Part shown: one piece after another, positions 37,291 to 50,049 of the stretch
How the letters are laid out: each line of letters opens with the position of its first letter
Position numbering within the stretch: the first letter of the stretch is position 1
NCBI GenBank assembly: GCA_018857735.1
Contig: JABMCL010001519.1
Location: 180,001-244,000 of the forward strand
From: Alviniconcha marisindica
Lineage: Eukaryota; Mollusca; Gastropoda; Provannidae
Direction of reading: 5' to 3'
Length of the DNA: 64,000 nt
Position numbers and translations under genes: made by a program
Notes under the pieces: model-generated
The model's database searches: none
What the model saw: only the letters and a program-made list of their open reading frames with translations
What the model was told of the DNA's origin: nothing

Positions 37291-40200
37291 TTCCAACGAA
37301 GTCGAGTGCAGAGCCAGCAGCTTTCGAAAATGAACTTTCGAGTTCACTGACTGTTACTATTGCCATGTTTACGAAAATGTGGCTGGGGGTTGGGAGAGAG
37401 ATCAACCGCAAAATAAAAATCCGCTTCCATTCAGTTACAAAAGGTTTAAATTCCGTTTAGACCCAGAATATTACCGGCTTAAATCTTGGTCGTTTAGTCC
37501 CACCGCCACAGTCGACGTGTTTGCACGAGCAACCGGGTCGGCTGACCCCACAGTCAACCAACAACTTAGGTCTACAATCCAACTTCCCCTTTTGCCGACG
37601 ATTTTCTAAAGGAAGAAATTAAGATACTATAACGTCTCTGACTGGACGTTGCCTCGGTCCATGCATTTTGTACTACCCACTTCAGTCTCAGACTTTTGAT
37701 ACAGATATAATAATATAATATTTATTATCTCGGCCGGACAGGAGCCGGCGTAGTCTCTCTCCGTGCATCAGACCCCAGTGTGTGTGTGTGTGTGGCCGGA
37801 GGGGAAGTGGGGGGAGGGGGGGGGGTTGTTGTTGAGTTTTTGTTTAATGTCCTCAGATGCTAAAAGCATATTAGGGACAACAGGGGGGGGGGGGGGGGGG
37901 GGGGGTCTCGTCGTATTTATACCAACAGTTAGGTCCGGCGACGTCCAAGTTCAAGATCAGGAGAGCCCTGTTTTGTGTGTCAGTGTATGTGTTGCGCTTC
38001 ACAGTCTCGTGAACACCGTGCTGCACGTGGTTTTTGTTAAAAGCAGGACTGTGAGTCCCCTGTTTGACAGTGAGCGTGGACACAAAGTGGACAGCTCACA
38101 ATCCTCAGTTTCGTTGCAAGTGTTGTTTTACCCCAGCGAAGTAGCAGCATGCATTTTGTTGGCTTTGTCGATGAAAGTGTAGTTTAAACTACGTTATGTA
38201 GTATCTTCTTCCTTTGGGAAATAGTCGGCAAAGCGGGACTGAAGCTGGGTAGCAGGCCTAAGTGTGCAGACAAGTCGACAAGCTGTGACAGTGGCTGAGA
38301 GAGGACGCAGTGGTGCTGCTTTTCTTTTCCATGACCGGATTGGGGTACGTACATGTCTAGTGAAATTTTACGGATTTCCTATAATATTATTGGTATCTTA
38401 ACTTACTGCCTCATTTCACTTCCACTGTTGTTCGTTTGGGGTTGCACTCGCTGTTTGGAAAACAATTTAATGGTGCTCTTCAAGTTTTATGGCTCCGTTG
38501 CGTTACACGTTTTACACCGGCCTACCGGGTGAATCGGTAGTTTACCCGTTTTCAGTGACACCGTACACAACTATGCAAAATGGCGGATTGTGAAGGCTAC
38601 AATAGAAAGAAGTACATCTGAAAATTCTGCAAAGTCGAGTCAGTCTGAAAACAACAACAAAACAACAACATTGCTTCCAAAGTAAGTAAGTAATTTGGTG
38701 TTTTACGCCCAGTAAACCATTACGGTTATCTCAGGGGGTTGCTTCCAAAGGCCTAATGGCATTCTAAATCAGTGGTAAGTGTACGTGGCCTCAAATTGGA
38801 CAAAAATTAGACTTCGATATTAAAATTAGATGAAATCAGTAATCTAGGACACCAAAGTCGGAAATTACCCGGCCTGCTCTTGCTTTGTTGCATTTTCAGT
38901 TTGTAGTTGATGTAGAGCTTTATGTCCTCGGATGTCGGTTGACATATTAGGGACAAACTGACCAATGCCGAAGCATGGTTCAATATTGCTTTACGTCCAC
39001 AGAAACCGTCAGGCTCATTAGGACGGAAAGCTAGCCCAGCGGGACGGCCACCTCGACTTTCACACAGCTCCTGAACTCTGCAGGTGAGTGTAAACACGGT
39101 GCTTAACGTCCGCAGAAACCATAAGGCTTATTAGGGACGGGGAGAAGGGGGTGTGGAGGTGGGGTGAGAGAGAGTTTGTTTTTTGATCGCCTCTTATGTA
39201 GTGCTTTCCTTCGCTCTCGAACTCACTGCTCTCTTGTCACACTGTCAGTGATTCCGAATGACGTAAGAAACATGTTGCTTAAAGTACATCCACAGAAGCC
39301 ATGAGGCTTATTAGGCCGGAACAGGGAAAGTGGGGGGGGGGGGGGGGGGGGGGGGTGAATAGCCGCGGCTCGTCCGCGCGCTCAGACCCGCAATGACCGA
39401 AGAGACCGTCAGCCACCTCCACCTGAAACAAGTGGGGACCTCGCCAGTGCCAAGCAACTTGAGTACTTCGCTACTAATTGCTGTTTCAACAGCCGTGCGG
39501 AGCAAAGTCACAAAGACGATGTCCGTAGAACAACTGTTGAGGAACGACTGAAGCAAAAGGCTGTCCAGCTTTCAGAGCCCATCTCCACCTCTTGATCTCT
39601 CCTGGGCTTACTTGAGGGTCCAGCTCCACCTTCCCCCTCTTGATCTCGCCTGGACTGACCTGCAAATGGTTGCCCAACTCTTCAGGAGAGTCCAGTTCAC
39701 CTCCATATCCTCTTGATCTCGCCGCCTGGACTCTAATTCCGAATGAGTGACTGCAGCAGTTTTCTAGTGGGTTTTTGAACATCCACCGAAGTGACGTGCT
39801 TATCGCGCTATTCAGTTGCTTGTTACTGCATGACGTTGCTGATGTGTTCATCGCAGCGCCTTTGCTGGTTAGTGACGTCATCACCCAGTCCCCCGTAGCG
39901 TGCAGTTACCGTTTGTGCGTTGTGGCTTGTCATCAGTGATTGTTGTGTCCTGCGTTTCTTGCAGTTGGTAGTATTACAGGGGTGTGTCAGTGTGTATGTC
40001 AGTGGTTGAAGTAATAGAGGGATACACTCAAAGTTTCTGTGGTCTCTTTAAACTATTGTAGGCCTACACAAAGGTGAAAATGCCCTGGTATGTTTACTAT
40101 AATTTATTCCTGGCCATTTACTGACCATTTTTGGCGATAATCTTAGCAGACTTGCAAAATAAAACTGACTCGCCAGGATATAACCGTACCAGTTGACTCA

Positions 40201-40340
40201 GCATAAAGCACCAACATACTTACTTACTTGCAAAATAAAACTAAACAAAAAACTAAACAAGAAAAGGTCACCCTGCTCCCTCCACAGCAAGTGATTAATA
40301 TGGCAACTTACTACCATCAAAAGACAACATGAGTAATTTA
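37291..40340. other. no recognised gene; several copies of the CCATAAGGCTTATTAGGGAC repeat
   Basis: 37740-38350 is richer in CG than its surroundings and could hold a promoter, but no exon is evident. Reverse copies of the CATAAGGCTTATTAGGGACG family sit at about 38980-39075, 39085-39140 and 39280-39325. 38686-38745 and 40175-40225 carry the CGCCCAGTAAACC family in opposite orientations. Poly-G runs lie at 37883-37905 and 39332-39355. Confidence 0.55.
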
Positions 40341-40384
40341 TGTTGATAACTTTATATAGCACTATTTTCCGCTCTTGAGCAGAC

Positions 40385-41560
40385 TCAATTATGTGCATGT
40401 AGTTACAATTATGTATTATGTAATTACAATTATGTGCACATAGTTACAATTTTGGATTATGTAATTACAATTATGTGAACATAATTCCTAATTGTCTGCA
40501 CATAGTTACTAATTATTTCTTCACATATTTTTGATGCAAGTAAGCCATTGGAAACTACATGGAAGACACATAATCAGTAATTATGTTGAAATAATCCATT
40601 TATGCTTTACTGAATGGTTTACTAGTATCAATGATCAAAAGACAAAAGACAAAAAGAGTAATTATAATTATATAATTACAATAATGTGCACATAATGACT
40701 AATTGCACATAATTACTAATTGTCTCCACCCAATTGTAATTATGTACTTCTGATGCAGGGATTAAGCCATTGGAAGCAGAACTAAAGGCTCATAATCAGT
40801 AATTATGTTCACAATTTTATAATTACATATAATTATTACTAATTTTGTGCTTTTGGCACAAGTAAGCAGTTGGAACTGAGTGTCAAAAGACATACTGTGC
40901 AGAGATAATTGGTAATTATTTTGAGATAATTAGTAATTATGTTGAAATAACCTTTTTGTGCTTCGCCCAGTGGCTTACTGCATCAAAAGCACACAATTTT
41001 AGTAATTATCACTGACAGCGCATGAGCAAAGGACAGCCAGTCAGTTCGACAGTCTGATTTTGTATGAGTGATTTTCTGCATGGGAGTCATGTCCCCTGTA
41101 ACAGTGTAGCGCTAGCAGTGTACCGATTTTCAAAGACTGAAAGTATGGGTAAATGTATGGTGAATGTGTTTTGCAAATGTGTGCTTCAACAACAAATTCA
41201 ACAGCATCAAAAGCCATTAGCAACTGCCATTGCTACAAAGAAAAAGGAAGTGCTGACAAGCCCACACATCCATACTTTATACTTACACCATTTCAACATA
41301 ATTTGTAATTATGTGGACATAATTGTAATTATGTAATTTTGATTAAAGTAAACTGTTTGAAACAGCATGAGGGGCTTATACTTAGTAATTATGTGCACAT
41401 AACTGTGTACATAATTACTTATAATGTTAAAATAATGACTAATTATGTGCTTTTGATGCAAGTAAGCTGTGTTAGTCAAATTAGTAATTATGTGCACATA
41501 ATTATCGAGAGACAAAATTAGTAATGGATACTGGTATGTGCTCATAATTACCAATTTTGT
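40385..41560. repeat. AT-rich palindromic repeat field (AATTATGTGCACATAATT)
   Basis: Dozens of irregular copies of AATTATGTGCACATAATTAC and half units, mixed with TTTTGATGCAAGTAAGC pieces, cover about 1.1 kb. The core is an exact palindrome (TAATTATGTGCACATAATTA). Spacing is irregular, so this is not a simple satellite. Interrupted by unique DNA near 41040-41280. Confidence 0.8.
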
Positions 41561-41640
41561 CTTTTGACACTAACAAGTTACCATAGGTTAATGGAGGGTC
41601 CCATGTTGGGTGCCCAGAGAATATTTTATATTCTACAAAT

Positions 41641-42246
41641 ATGTGACCCGTTCTCACAAAATGAGTCTTAACTGAAAGTTTGGCAATTTGAGATATATGC
41701 ATGTCTCAGATCGGCATGTTCTGTTTGTTATTTTGATACTTAAATCACGTTTCTACACCCCAAAAATGTGGATGAGACGTGTTTCTGAAGGTTGCATGTG
41801 TGGCGGAGGCCATTTTGAGAAAATCAGCTTTAAAGTTTTCACTGTGCATCGAGTAGTTTTTCCTTTAATCCTTAGCAACAGGAGGTTTAAATGTACCGAT
41901 CTTTACCAATTTTGGCACGGGATCATATCAAATATTGGGGCACCTGAAGAGACTTGAAATTTCAACATTAGTTAACTTTTAATGTATTTTGTTAATGTTT
42001 TTAATCCCATGCTCTTGGTTTAAAATGAGCAAATATGATGCCGGGTAGGGTGAATAAAATGTGTTTTAAACATATTTATTCACCTTTTCAGAGTGTATCA
42101 GTTCAAACACAGCAAAGTTTATTGCTTATAGACTTTAATTTTGCAAAAATCTGAAAACACCCACATAGACCCCCACTGGCTGCTTTTGCCTGTAGCACAG
42201 TAAGCCGGCTGCCAGTTCAGACTCAGTTGGTGAGAACGGGTCACAT
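41641..42246. mobile_element. 606-bp element with 34-bp terminal inverted repeats (MITE-like)
   Basis: The left end ATGTGACCCGTTCTCACAAA and the reverse complement of the right end ATGTGACCCGTTCTCACCAA agree over 31 of 34 positions. The interior has no transposase frame, so this looks like a non-autonomous DNA transposon. I could not see a convincing target-site duplication. Confidence 0.75.
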
Positions 42247-42299
42247 GTGTTTTTTGGCAGCAGGCTGGACATTTATAAGTGGGTTGGGCTAGGGACTGC

Positions 42300-44270
42300 A
42301 TATACTCTTTACATTAAAATAAATGAATAAATAAAATAACAATCTTTGTGCTTCTATCACTTTTTTGCTCTTAGTCCTTCTTTCATTTTTTCTCTGCTCT
42401 TATGGTCATTTCTAGGTAACCATGAGTGGCTGACAGGAGGTTAAAATTCAGTTACGAACTCTGTATCATGGAATGTTGGCTGATGGATCAGTTGGCTTGG
42501 GCTCTTGTGCTGTACTGGTAGCTTTTTCTGTTGTTTGATTTGGGAGTGTAACCGTTCTGGCCTGTAGTGGGATTTTCCCCATGTTGTGTTTGCATTCAAG
42601 CTGAGCTTGTAGATTTGATGGGTACAGTTTGAGACATGAAGACAAATTTGCATGCGTATTGACTGATGAGGATGCTGGCCTGATGAGGATGTTGGACTGA
42701 TGAGGCTGTTGGACTGATTTTGGTCTGATGAGGATGTTGGACTGATGTTGGACTGATGAGGATGCTGGCATGTACTGAAGCGACCACACACAGGTGTTGA
42801 CTGGACATTTAGATCGTTTAAATAATGGCCAAGTAACTTCACCCAAATAATAATGACCTGCTTAGTTCTGGTTGTTAACAAAAAAATATCGATGATCGTC
42901 ATCAGCAGTGAGTTAGGTGTCAGTACTTGGTCTGTTTGCTGCTTGGGACTTATGGAATGTTTTGGCCTTGAACTGAGACCTTTTTTTGAACCTTCTTCTC
43001 TCCATTGATGAGTTGCATCAATGTGCATGCATGCATGTGTGTGTGTGTGTGTGCGCACGCGCATGCATGTGTGTGCACACGCGCATGCATGTGTATGTGT
43101 GTGCATGCGTGCGTGTGTGTGATTGCATATTAAGGCTATTAGTATCAGTTTTAAGACGGCACTTGATCGTGGTTTTATTGATGAGCATTTGCAAACATTC
43201 ATCTGGTAGTCACACTCATGCACTTTCTTTCCAACAGAATGGATACAAACTCTTTAGTAGTCCAGATATATTATTCTGGTGGTTGCCTATAAACCATTTC
43301 TAGATGTACATTGTACAAACTGTTGACATGACACATATAAAAACATAAAAACTCGGTCACCTCAACAGACAGTACCACAAGTGATTTCAAATTTTGTGTT
43401 CTTACTTGCCCTCCCTCCCATAACCTCCCTCACTCCTCATTACAATCCATGTGTCCAGTGTGTGTGTGTGTGTGCAGTTGTTTTGTGTGAGAAACTTGTA
43501 CTATATTATGACTATGTTGTTATCATTTTTGTGGTTTTATTGCATACAGTATTGATCTTGTAAAGCATTGTGTGCTCACCCTTGTCAGTGAGATATGGCA
43601 CTATAGAAATGACTGCTATTGCTATTATTTTATTATGCTCGCCACTCAGAATTTTCGATCACTGTGTAGAAGTAGAACCGTAATGATAAGTAGCATTCAC
43701 GTGGCTACTATGTCCACATCTAGAAAACACAACCGGCAAACCCATGCACAGTTTGTTTTCCACACCATTTTCCCTAATTGATGAAGAGATCAAGCAAGAT
43801 GTCAAAAATAGTAAACAGTTTGGAAAAAGACTAGTTTTCGTGAAATCTTCTGCCTTTTTTTGTTTGTGTCTTATAGCGTGCTACTTTCTTGAAAAGAGGT
43901 GCCAAATCAATATCTGTTCCAACTGGAGAAGCAAAAAACAGTTAAGTCCACGTACAAGCACCAAAACCATGAAGTGTATGTACCCATCACTAGGCCTAGC
44001 ATCACCATAAATGCGTGATCATAAGTGCCTCACCACTGGTGTACAAACAGTGCAGGGTGTACATACAAATCCACTACATTCTACCTTTTACGAGCTATGG
44101 TACTAGTAACAGAAGCACCTAAAGAATGATATGCATACACAGCTAGAGCAGTGCATGGTTTAATTTCTTTGTCAGCTCTAGTTAGTAGTTTTATCCATCA
44201 AGTCGATGACTGCATGAATACACACGCAATGCCCTCTATTCAAATGGATGCAAATGACGGAAACAAATTT
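42300..44270. other. no recognised gene; short GATGAGGATGTTGGACT repeats and a CA/GT region
   Basis: 42655-42775 contains GATGAGGATGTTGGACTGAT repeats. 43020-43130 is a GT/GC/AT compound repeat. 43595-43640 is an element tail. Open frames lack recognisable domains. Confidence 0.55.
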
Positions 44271-44278
44271 ATGACACA

Positions 44279-44435
44279 GAATCAACAAACAAGGGAGTTA
44301 ATCAGCACTCAAAATACATAACACAAGCACAACAACAGAGACCTGAGTCGCCTACGGTAACTCTCACCTGGCATGCGTGTAAATGCAAGGTACGTAAACT
44401 CCACCAGAGGTACATCCTCAATGACACTTGCAGGC
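44279..44435. mobile_element. half copy of a palindromic MITE
   Basis: The sequence from GAATCAACAAACAAGGGAGT to CCAGAGGTACATCCTC matches the left arm of the full fold-back element at 58961-59249. Confidence 0.82.
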
Positions 44436-45264
44436 TCATTGGGACCATGATCATATGGATGATCCTTGGCACTGTGGATCAGGAAGGCTCACCGACATGG
44501 TGACAGCTTTCCAAAACAAAGTCAAAAAGACAAGTTGACTAACTGGCACACCGCTCTACTTACTCTTCAGTGGTGTGAATAACTTAGTCAAAATCCCCCC
44601 CCCCCCCCTCCCCCCGGGCCCCCAACAGAGAGAAGAAAAACCCACATGCATTTATCTTTTTATGGAGGTTGCACACCCATTTTAATTAGTAGTTGTTGTT
44701 TTTGTGTGTGTGGTTTTTTTTTTGGGGGGGGGGGGGCTCAAAGCCTGGCACATAATGGTCACCCATTTATGTGGTGACCACGCTCAATTGTGCTTAACTT
44801 CTTGCTCTGCGCCACTGACTTTAGTTTCTTTTCTTTTTTCTTCTCACTTCATCAGTGTCCAAAGGAATCCACCCAGAGGAGTGGATCAGTGTTACCTTTT
44901 TTACTACTTTAGGTCATTAGGAATTTAAATCAAGAGATGTTCCTTTTTGGCCTTTTTCATGCTCACTATGGATTGCATTATGAAAAAGCAATTCTAGTTC
45001 CGAGTTCTTCCCTTCAGGAATGTAGTGCACCTGTTTCTTGGGAGATGTGTGTGACCTTTTTCAATTCTCCAGCCTCTTTGGCCACCATATTCCACCCTCG
45101 AGGGTTGACCCAGTGCGTGTGTCTGATGTATTTTTGAGTCTCCAGATAAAGGTATCGCAATGGCTGCCAATGCATGGGATTTGTAATAATGTGCATGCAC
45201 ATGTTCGGAGCATGTGATTGCCCACAGAGGCTGTACAAACACCGCTAAGAGTCTGCACTGACTT

Positions 45265-45360
45265 TTAGGTGTGGTACTCCCTCACACCAGGGAGTCAAAC
45301 CAGCCATCAGTGCACTGAACCCGGAGCCCAACCAGCTGGGCCACATCCCTGCCCTGCATG
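45265..45360 (-). mobile_element. tRNA-derived SINE head, third family
   Basis: The reverse strand reads GGATGTGGCCCAGCTGGTTG (A-box-like) and GATGGCTGGTTTGACTCCC (B-box-like), spaced as in a tRNA. It lies just beyond the 3' end of the TIR gene. Confidence 0.7.
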
Positions 45361-45464
45361 CTGGTTGACACAAATAACCATGACATGCAGTCATGCTATT
45401 TTTGGAAGTAAAAACCTGTGGGGCTTATTTTAAGAGTCACAATGCTGGAAGTGTGTGGTCACAA

Positions 45465-47817
45465 TCAGCGGAAGAGGATGAACAAGAGGAGCAGCAGAAG
45501 CCAAGGCAGGACACCCATCCAGACATCGTGCACAGACCACACTGCCCCATTGCGCTCAGCCCGTGGCGTCACCCACTGCACCAGCCTCAGAAGATGATCG
45601 TCAATGTTGAGGTTAGACGAGGTCCAGTCGTGGACAGTGGCATCTGTCCAGTGCTTTGGCATCTCACAGCCGTCGAGTTTGATGACCAGAAAGTCCTCTG
45701 GAAGCGAAAGGCGGTCAAAAAGAGACTCCAGGATCATACTGGTCTCCAGTTTTCTGCAACCGTCCTGGGCGAAGTCCTTGGACAGGAAAACGATGAAGCG
45801 CTTGCTTTTCTGTATTGCTCGAGAAAGGCCTGCCAGTTCCAGCTCGTTTGGTAGAATGTCTCTTTCCCTGAAGCACACCTTCAGACTCAGCTGACCTTCA
45901 AGCAAAGGCAGGACTTTTTTAGTGATTGTTTCGAGGTCAGCCTTCAGAGTCTGAATGGGACAAGTAGACCTCGACACGTTCACCATCCTCTCCTGCTAAG
46001 GCGTTATTGTGGAAACGTTGTGCCGTCACTTTGGCCGTGCACAAATATCCCATCGACCCTTCCAAGCAAAGTCGTTTGGAGACAGCCCCAACAAAAGCAA
46101 GCATTTGACATGTTTTGTGCGATACATAGAGAAAAATTCCAATGGCCAGACCGATCATAACTGTATCAGTAATGCCAAGACACATCGCAGAAACTACTGC
46201 AAGGTCTTTTATAAGTGTCAGGTCATAGGCATGATCTGGTAGATAATCAGCAAGTTCTAGCAGGTGAACTGGATCATAATTAAAGAAGTTGGCAAGGAAT
46301 CTTGATGCATTTTGTTTTGGCGGGCGAACGAGAAGTGTGTGCGGGTGTGTGATTTCGATCAGTTCATGCTGTTCACTGGTGCGGTTGTAATACCTCCGTA
46401 AGTATGTGACATTGTGTCGCCCGAAAGAGTTCTCGCAGAGACAGTGACCGACAGCAGACTGACACCCAGACATGATGTGGTGAATGTGCGAAAGGTATGG
46501 GAGGAAGTCAAGAAACCACCAAGCATCATCTGGATCATAAGTAATGAAGTGTGATAACAGTCGCTGCAGAGCAGAACACCCGTGAAACACCTCATCATTG
46601 CAGAGGTCTGAAAAGGACACACCATTGACTGTGTAATCCATCTGTATGTCATCATTACTGGACAAATGCCAGTAGGATGTCATGAAGAAGAGAATGGAGG
46701 AGGGTGGGGCGACAATCTGGTCCTGTCTGTTCTTCATCATGATGAGACGGAACTCCTCATGCTGTGTGTGCATGTCTTGGAAAAAGTATTTCTGTTCTGG
46801 GCTGCATGTACATTGATTTCCCAAAGATCTAGGCTTTTCTCTGGGTTGACATTTGTTCTTTTTACTTGTACCAGATTTTGCATTTCTCTTCTTCTGCCTT
46901 ATATTTTGACATGACTGTCCGGTTTTCATCTTCCACTCGTCACATGATAAGGTTATGTTTACTTTACCTAGGGAATGGCACGTGTAGCTGCCAAATTCGG
47001 ATTCCTCCAGAAGGTGAATAGACAACGTTGACCTCAACTCGTACAATGACAGTCCCATTGCCCGCAGTGCCTCACCACCTTCAAACAAGCTGAGGCAGTC
47101 TTTCTGCAACTCTGTAAACTCTGTGACGTGAGAATGTCGGTCTGTCATTGTTGTCAGGGGAACTCCATTGTGGCGCCATTCTACCTGATTGAGAAATGGT
47201 TTGCCACCCGGAAACCCCATGACATGAGTGGTGCAGTTCATCTGGACATCCTCCATTGGGTATCTGATAAGCTGATGTAACCATTCAGGTTTTCCTGAAA
47301 TAGGGTGCTTCACGATACGTTCGACGTATGTCCTGTCATCTTCAACTGTCATGATGCCACTTTCAAAACGAGAGACAAAAAAAGATGTTGCTTTGTCCAT
47401 GCAGAAAATAGCCGTGCGGTCCAAGAGAACAGCGACAAAGATGTAAGAAAACGCGAACAAGAACAACGAGAACAGGGCAACCCGCACCCAGCCGTACAGA
47501 GACAGACAGTGAAGAAGTTTCATGAAAAAGAGCTTGGCATACATGGAAAAGAGGAATTGAAGAGTTGGTAAAAACATAAGAACGTGAATACAGCCGATTT
47601 CCACATGGTCACCAGACCAGTCTGAACTGGTAGCCAGCAAATAGCTGTACCAAAGCACCAACACCAAACTCACTGAAATCTTTGCATTTGTGCTCAGCTT
47701 CTTTTTGACCTGTCTAGAAAGTCTTGCCTTCCCTTCTTTTATGAAAAGCCGCCCCTGGTTGGCTGATTTCTGCAAAGCGCAAAGGAACAGTGTGCCCAGT
47801 CTGTTCAAAAGATCCAT
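45465..47817 (-). CDS. multi-pass Ig/TIR membrane receptor, intron-free, frameshifted in the TIR domain
   Basis: Probable innate-immune signalling receptor. Frame 1 (47817-45937, 626 residues) starts at an ATG with A at -3. Three hydrophobic helices lie at about 46-63, 74-98 and 111-132. An Ig-like region follows (about 180-295; VEWRHNG, then ESEFGSYTCHS), then a Cys- and N-glycosylation-rich region and a fourth helix (about 539-564). The frame enters TIR box 1 (VEVYLSHSDSEG) and stops at TGA. The rest of the TIR is in another frame (open 45986-45465): KVCFRERDILPNELE (box 2/BB loop), SRAIQKSKRFIVFLSKDF and CRKLETSMILESLF, clearly of the TLR/IL-1R type. That frame ends in a hydrophobic stretch (VLPWLLLLLLFILFR). 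One indel near 45940-45960 would explain the break: either an assembly error or a young pseudogene. Predicted topology puts the Ig region outside and the TIR inside. No named family recognised. Confidence 0.8.
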
Positions 47818-48470
47818 TTTAAAATGGGCGGATGAGGGTGGGAGGAGCCTTTTTGTTACAGATTAATTACACGTATTTTGATATGTATGAAGGTTTTCAT
47901 GGAGTTCTTTCTAATTTTTAAGCTAGCTCATGTTCGTGTAAGTGGGATATTACCACAAAAGTAGGATACACATGAGATTACATACAAATGTAGATGACAT
48001 CAAAGATAATTTAAAGCAGTCCGATATAGGAGAATACCAAGAATGATCCTGATTTTGAAACAGCGTGACTGCAACCAGTCTCTGCTCAACACAACACATT
48101 CATGCAGTTCAGTAAGTCAGCTGGCACATCACGTTCTATGGAATGTCAAAAACAAACCAAAACTAACAACAGCAAAAATATCCCCCGATAACAAAAAGGC
48201 AGGCGTTGTGCACACTTTTAGTACATATACTACCCACGTCCCATGGATACACTGTTCACAGCCTTCACAGCAAGTCCTGCAAGTGTATAGGTGACCTGTC
48301 ACACCAGTGTCTTAACAGTATATATCAGCTTGAGCTGCCTAAGTAAATATGTTGGTCAGTCTTCACACAAAGTAAATACAGAATATATTCACACAGCAGT
48401 AGCACATTCCATGGAAGACGATAAAAATGACAAGAGAAGTCTATGTCCAAGTTCTGCTGATGTGTGCCTT
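47818..48470. other. upstream flank of the TIR gene
   Basis: No repeat or exon recognised. It should include the promoter of the minus-strand TIR gene, but I see no TATA box I would defend. Confidence 0.4.
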
Positions 48471-48479
48471 TAGCTGGTA

Positions 48480-49290
48480 CTCTGAAGTGGTCTGTTCCTT
48501 TAATGAGTACGAGAGGCCAGGTATCACATCTAGTTCAAAGGGCATGCGGGATAGGGGTTACACGAAGTTGTCTCACTTGTTTTATAGATACGGAGGGCGG
48601 ATGCAACACCTTATAGATATGTAATCCAGATGACACACCAATTTCTATAGATAAGGAGACCATAAAAAAAATCTAGTCCACAGATAAGTAGATCAGATGT
48701 CACACCTTGTTCAAAAGACGTACAGGTCGGTCAACTGATGCATTTTGTTCCACAGATATTTTGGTCAGATATGCAAAATCCTTAGATAAGTAAGTCAGGT
48801 GACACATCAAATTTTCAAGATATGGAGATCATATTTTGCAGAATCTGAAACAAGGATGATTGCTAGCATTCAAAAAACATCAGGTTTTAACTGTTTTTAT
48901 GTTTATATTTCAGGGAGATCACAATATGTCAAAACATAGTCCATAGATATGTAGATCAGATGTTATGCCTTACTCCATAGATAGGCAGGTCAGGTAACAC
49001 CCCTTGTTCCAAGATCAGCTATCATTTCTTGGGTATGTAGGTCAGACTGCACACCACTTTTTATAGATGGAAATATCAGATGTTACCTATTCTATGGATA
49101 TACAAGTCAGGCCTCACATTTTGTTTCATACATATGAAGGTCGCATATCACACCAGTTTCTGTGTACGGGTCTGAGGTTAAGTCAGGTTTTCACACCTAG
49201 TTCCATGGATTTGTAGGTCAGACCTCACACTTTGTTCCATAGATATGAAGGTGAGATATCAGACCCAGTTTCTTTGCAAGGGGCTGAGGT
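48480..49290. repeat. degenerate ~43-bp tandem repeat
   Basis: About 18 strongly diverged copies with consensus near TTCCATAGATATGTAGGTCA GATNTCACACC. Spacing varies (38-60 bp), showing an old array. Confidence 0.82.
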
Positions 49291-49824
49291 AAGCGAAGTT
49301 TCCCAAATATGGATGAGATGCAAGGTCAGGTTCCAGAGATTTTGTAGTTTAAATGTTGTAGGTGTTTCACAGTATCTAAAAAATAAAGGTGTCTTTTCTT
49401 CTTCTTCAAGTACATAGGTGGCAACATACATAGAGATGTATAACTGTCAGTTGCCATGTGAGGTAAAAGTTGCTGCACAAGGTTTTGTACATTATGTATG
49501 TACAGGAGTTTTGTTCTTCTTGTTGCATTTTGTGGAGAGGTCGAGGGTTATGCCAGGAGTCAGAGTACACCCAGTGTCCTGCCAAAGTGAAACAAATAAT
49601 GACCAATAATTACTAAACGGGACATAACGCAGTGTCACAAAATAGCATAGTGGAACCCGAAGCACACCAATGACTCCTACTTTATTGGCATACATACAGT
49701 CATGCACAGACACGCACACCTCATAGTTGACGCTATATCTGTAACACACAAATACAAGGACAACACACACCATGTCTGACAGACAGGCAGACACACAGGC
49801 ATCACACATGCGCATGCACACACA

Positions 49825-49837
49825 AACACACACACAC

Positions 49838-49870
<33 letters not shown>

Positions 49871-49890
49871 CACACACACACACACACTCA
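49825..49890. repeat. (CA)n microsatellite
   Basis: CA repeat with AACAC interruptions. It is followed at 49918-50040 by an interspersed element piece (AATAAGAATTTATAGAGCTC). Confidence 0.9.
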
Positions 49891-50049
49891 TTCACACACA
49901 CAAAAACAGACATACAATAATGATAATAAGAATTTATAGAGCTCTTTCAGAGACTCAAAATGCTTTACAAATCAAAGAAAAACCTACAATGCCCAAATAC
50001 CCATACACAGATCAGTGGCATATAATCAAGCAAACAAACGTACAAAAAG

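Noticed and set aside
42441..43223. 260-codon reverse frame
   Set aside because: It consists of GATGAGGATGTTGGACT repeats and a CA/GT microsatellite read as protein; no domain.
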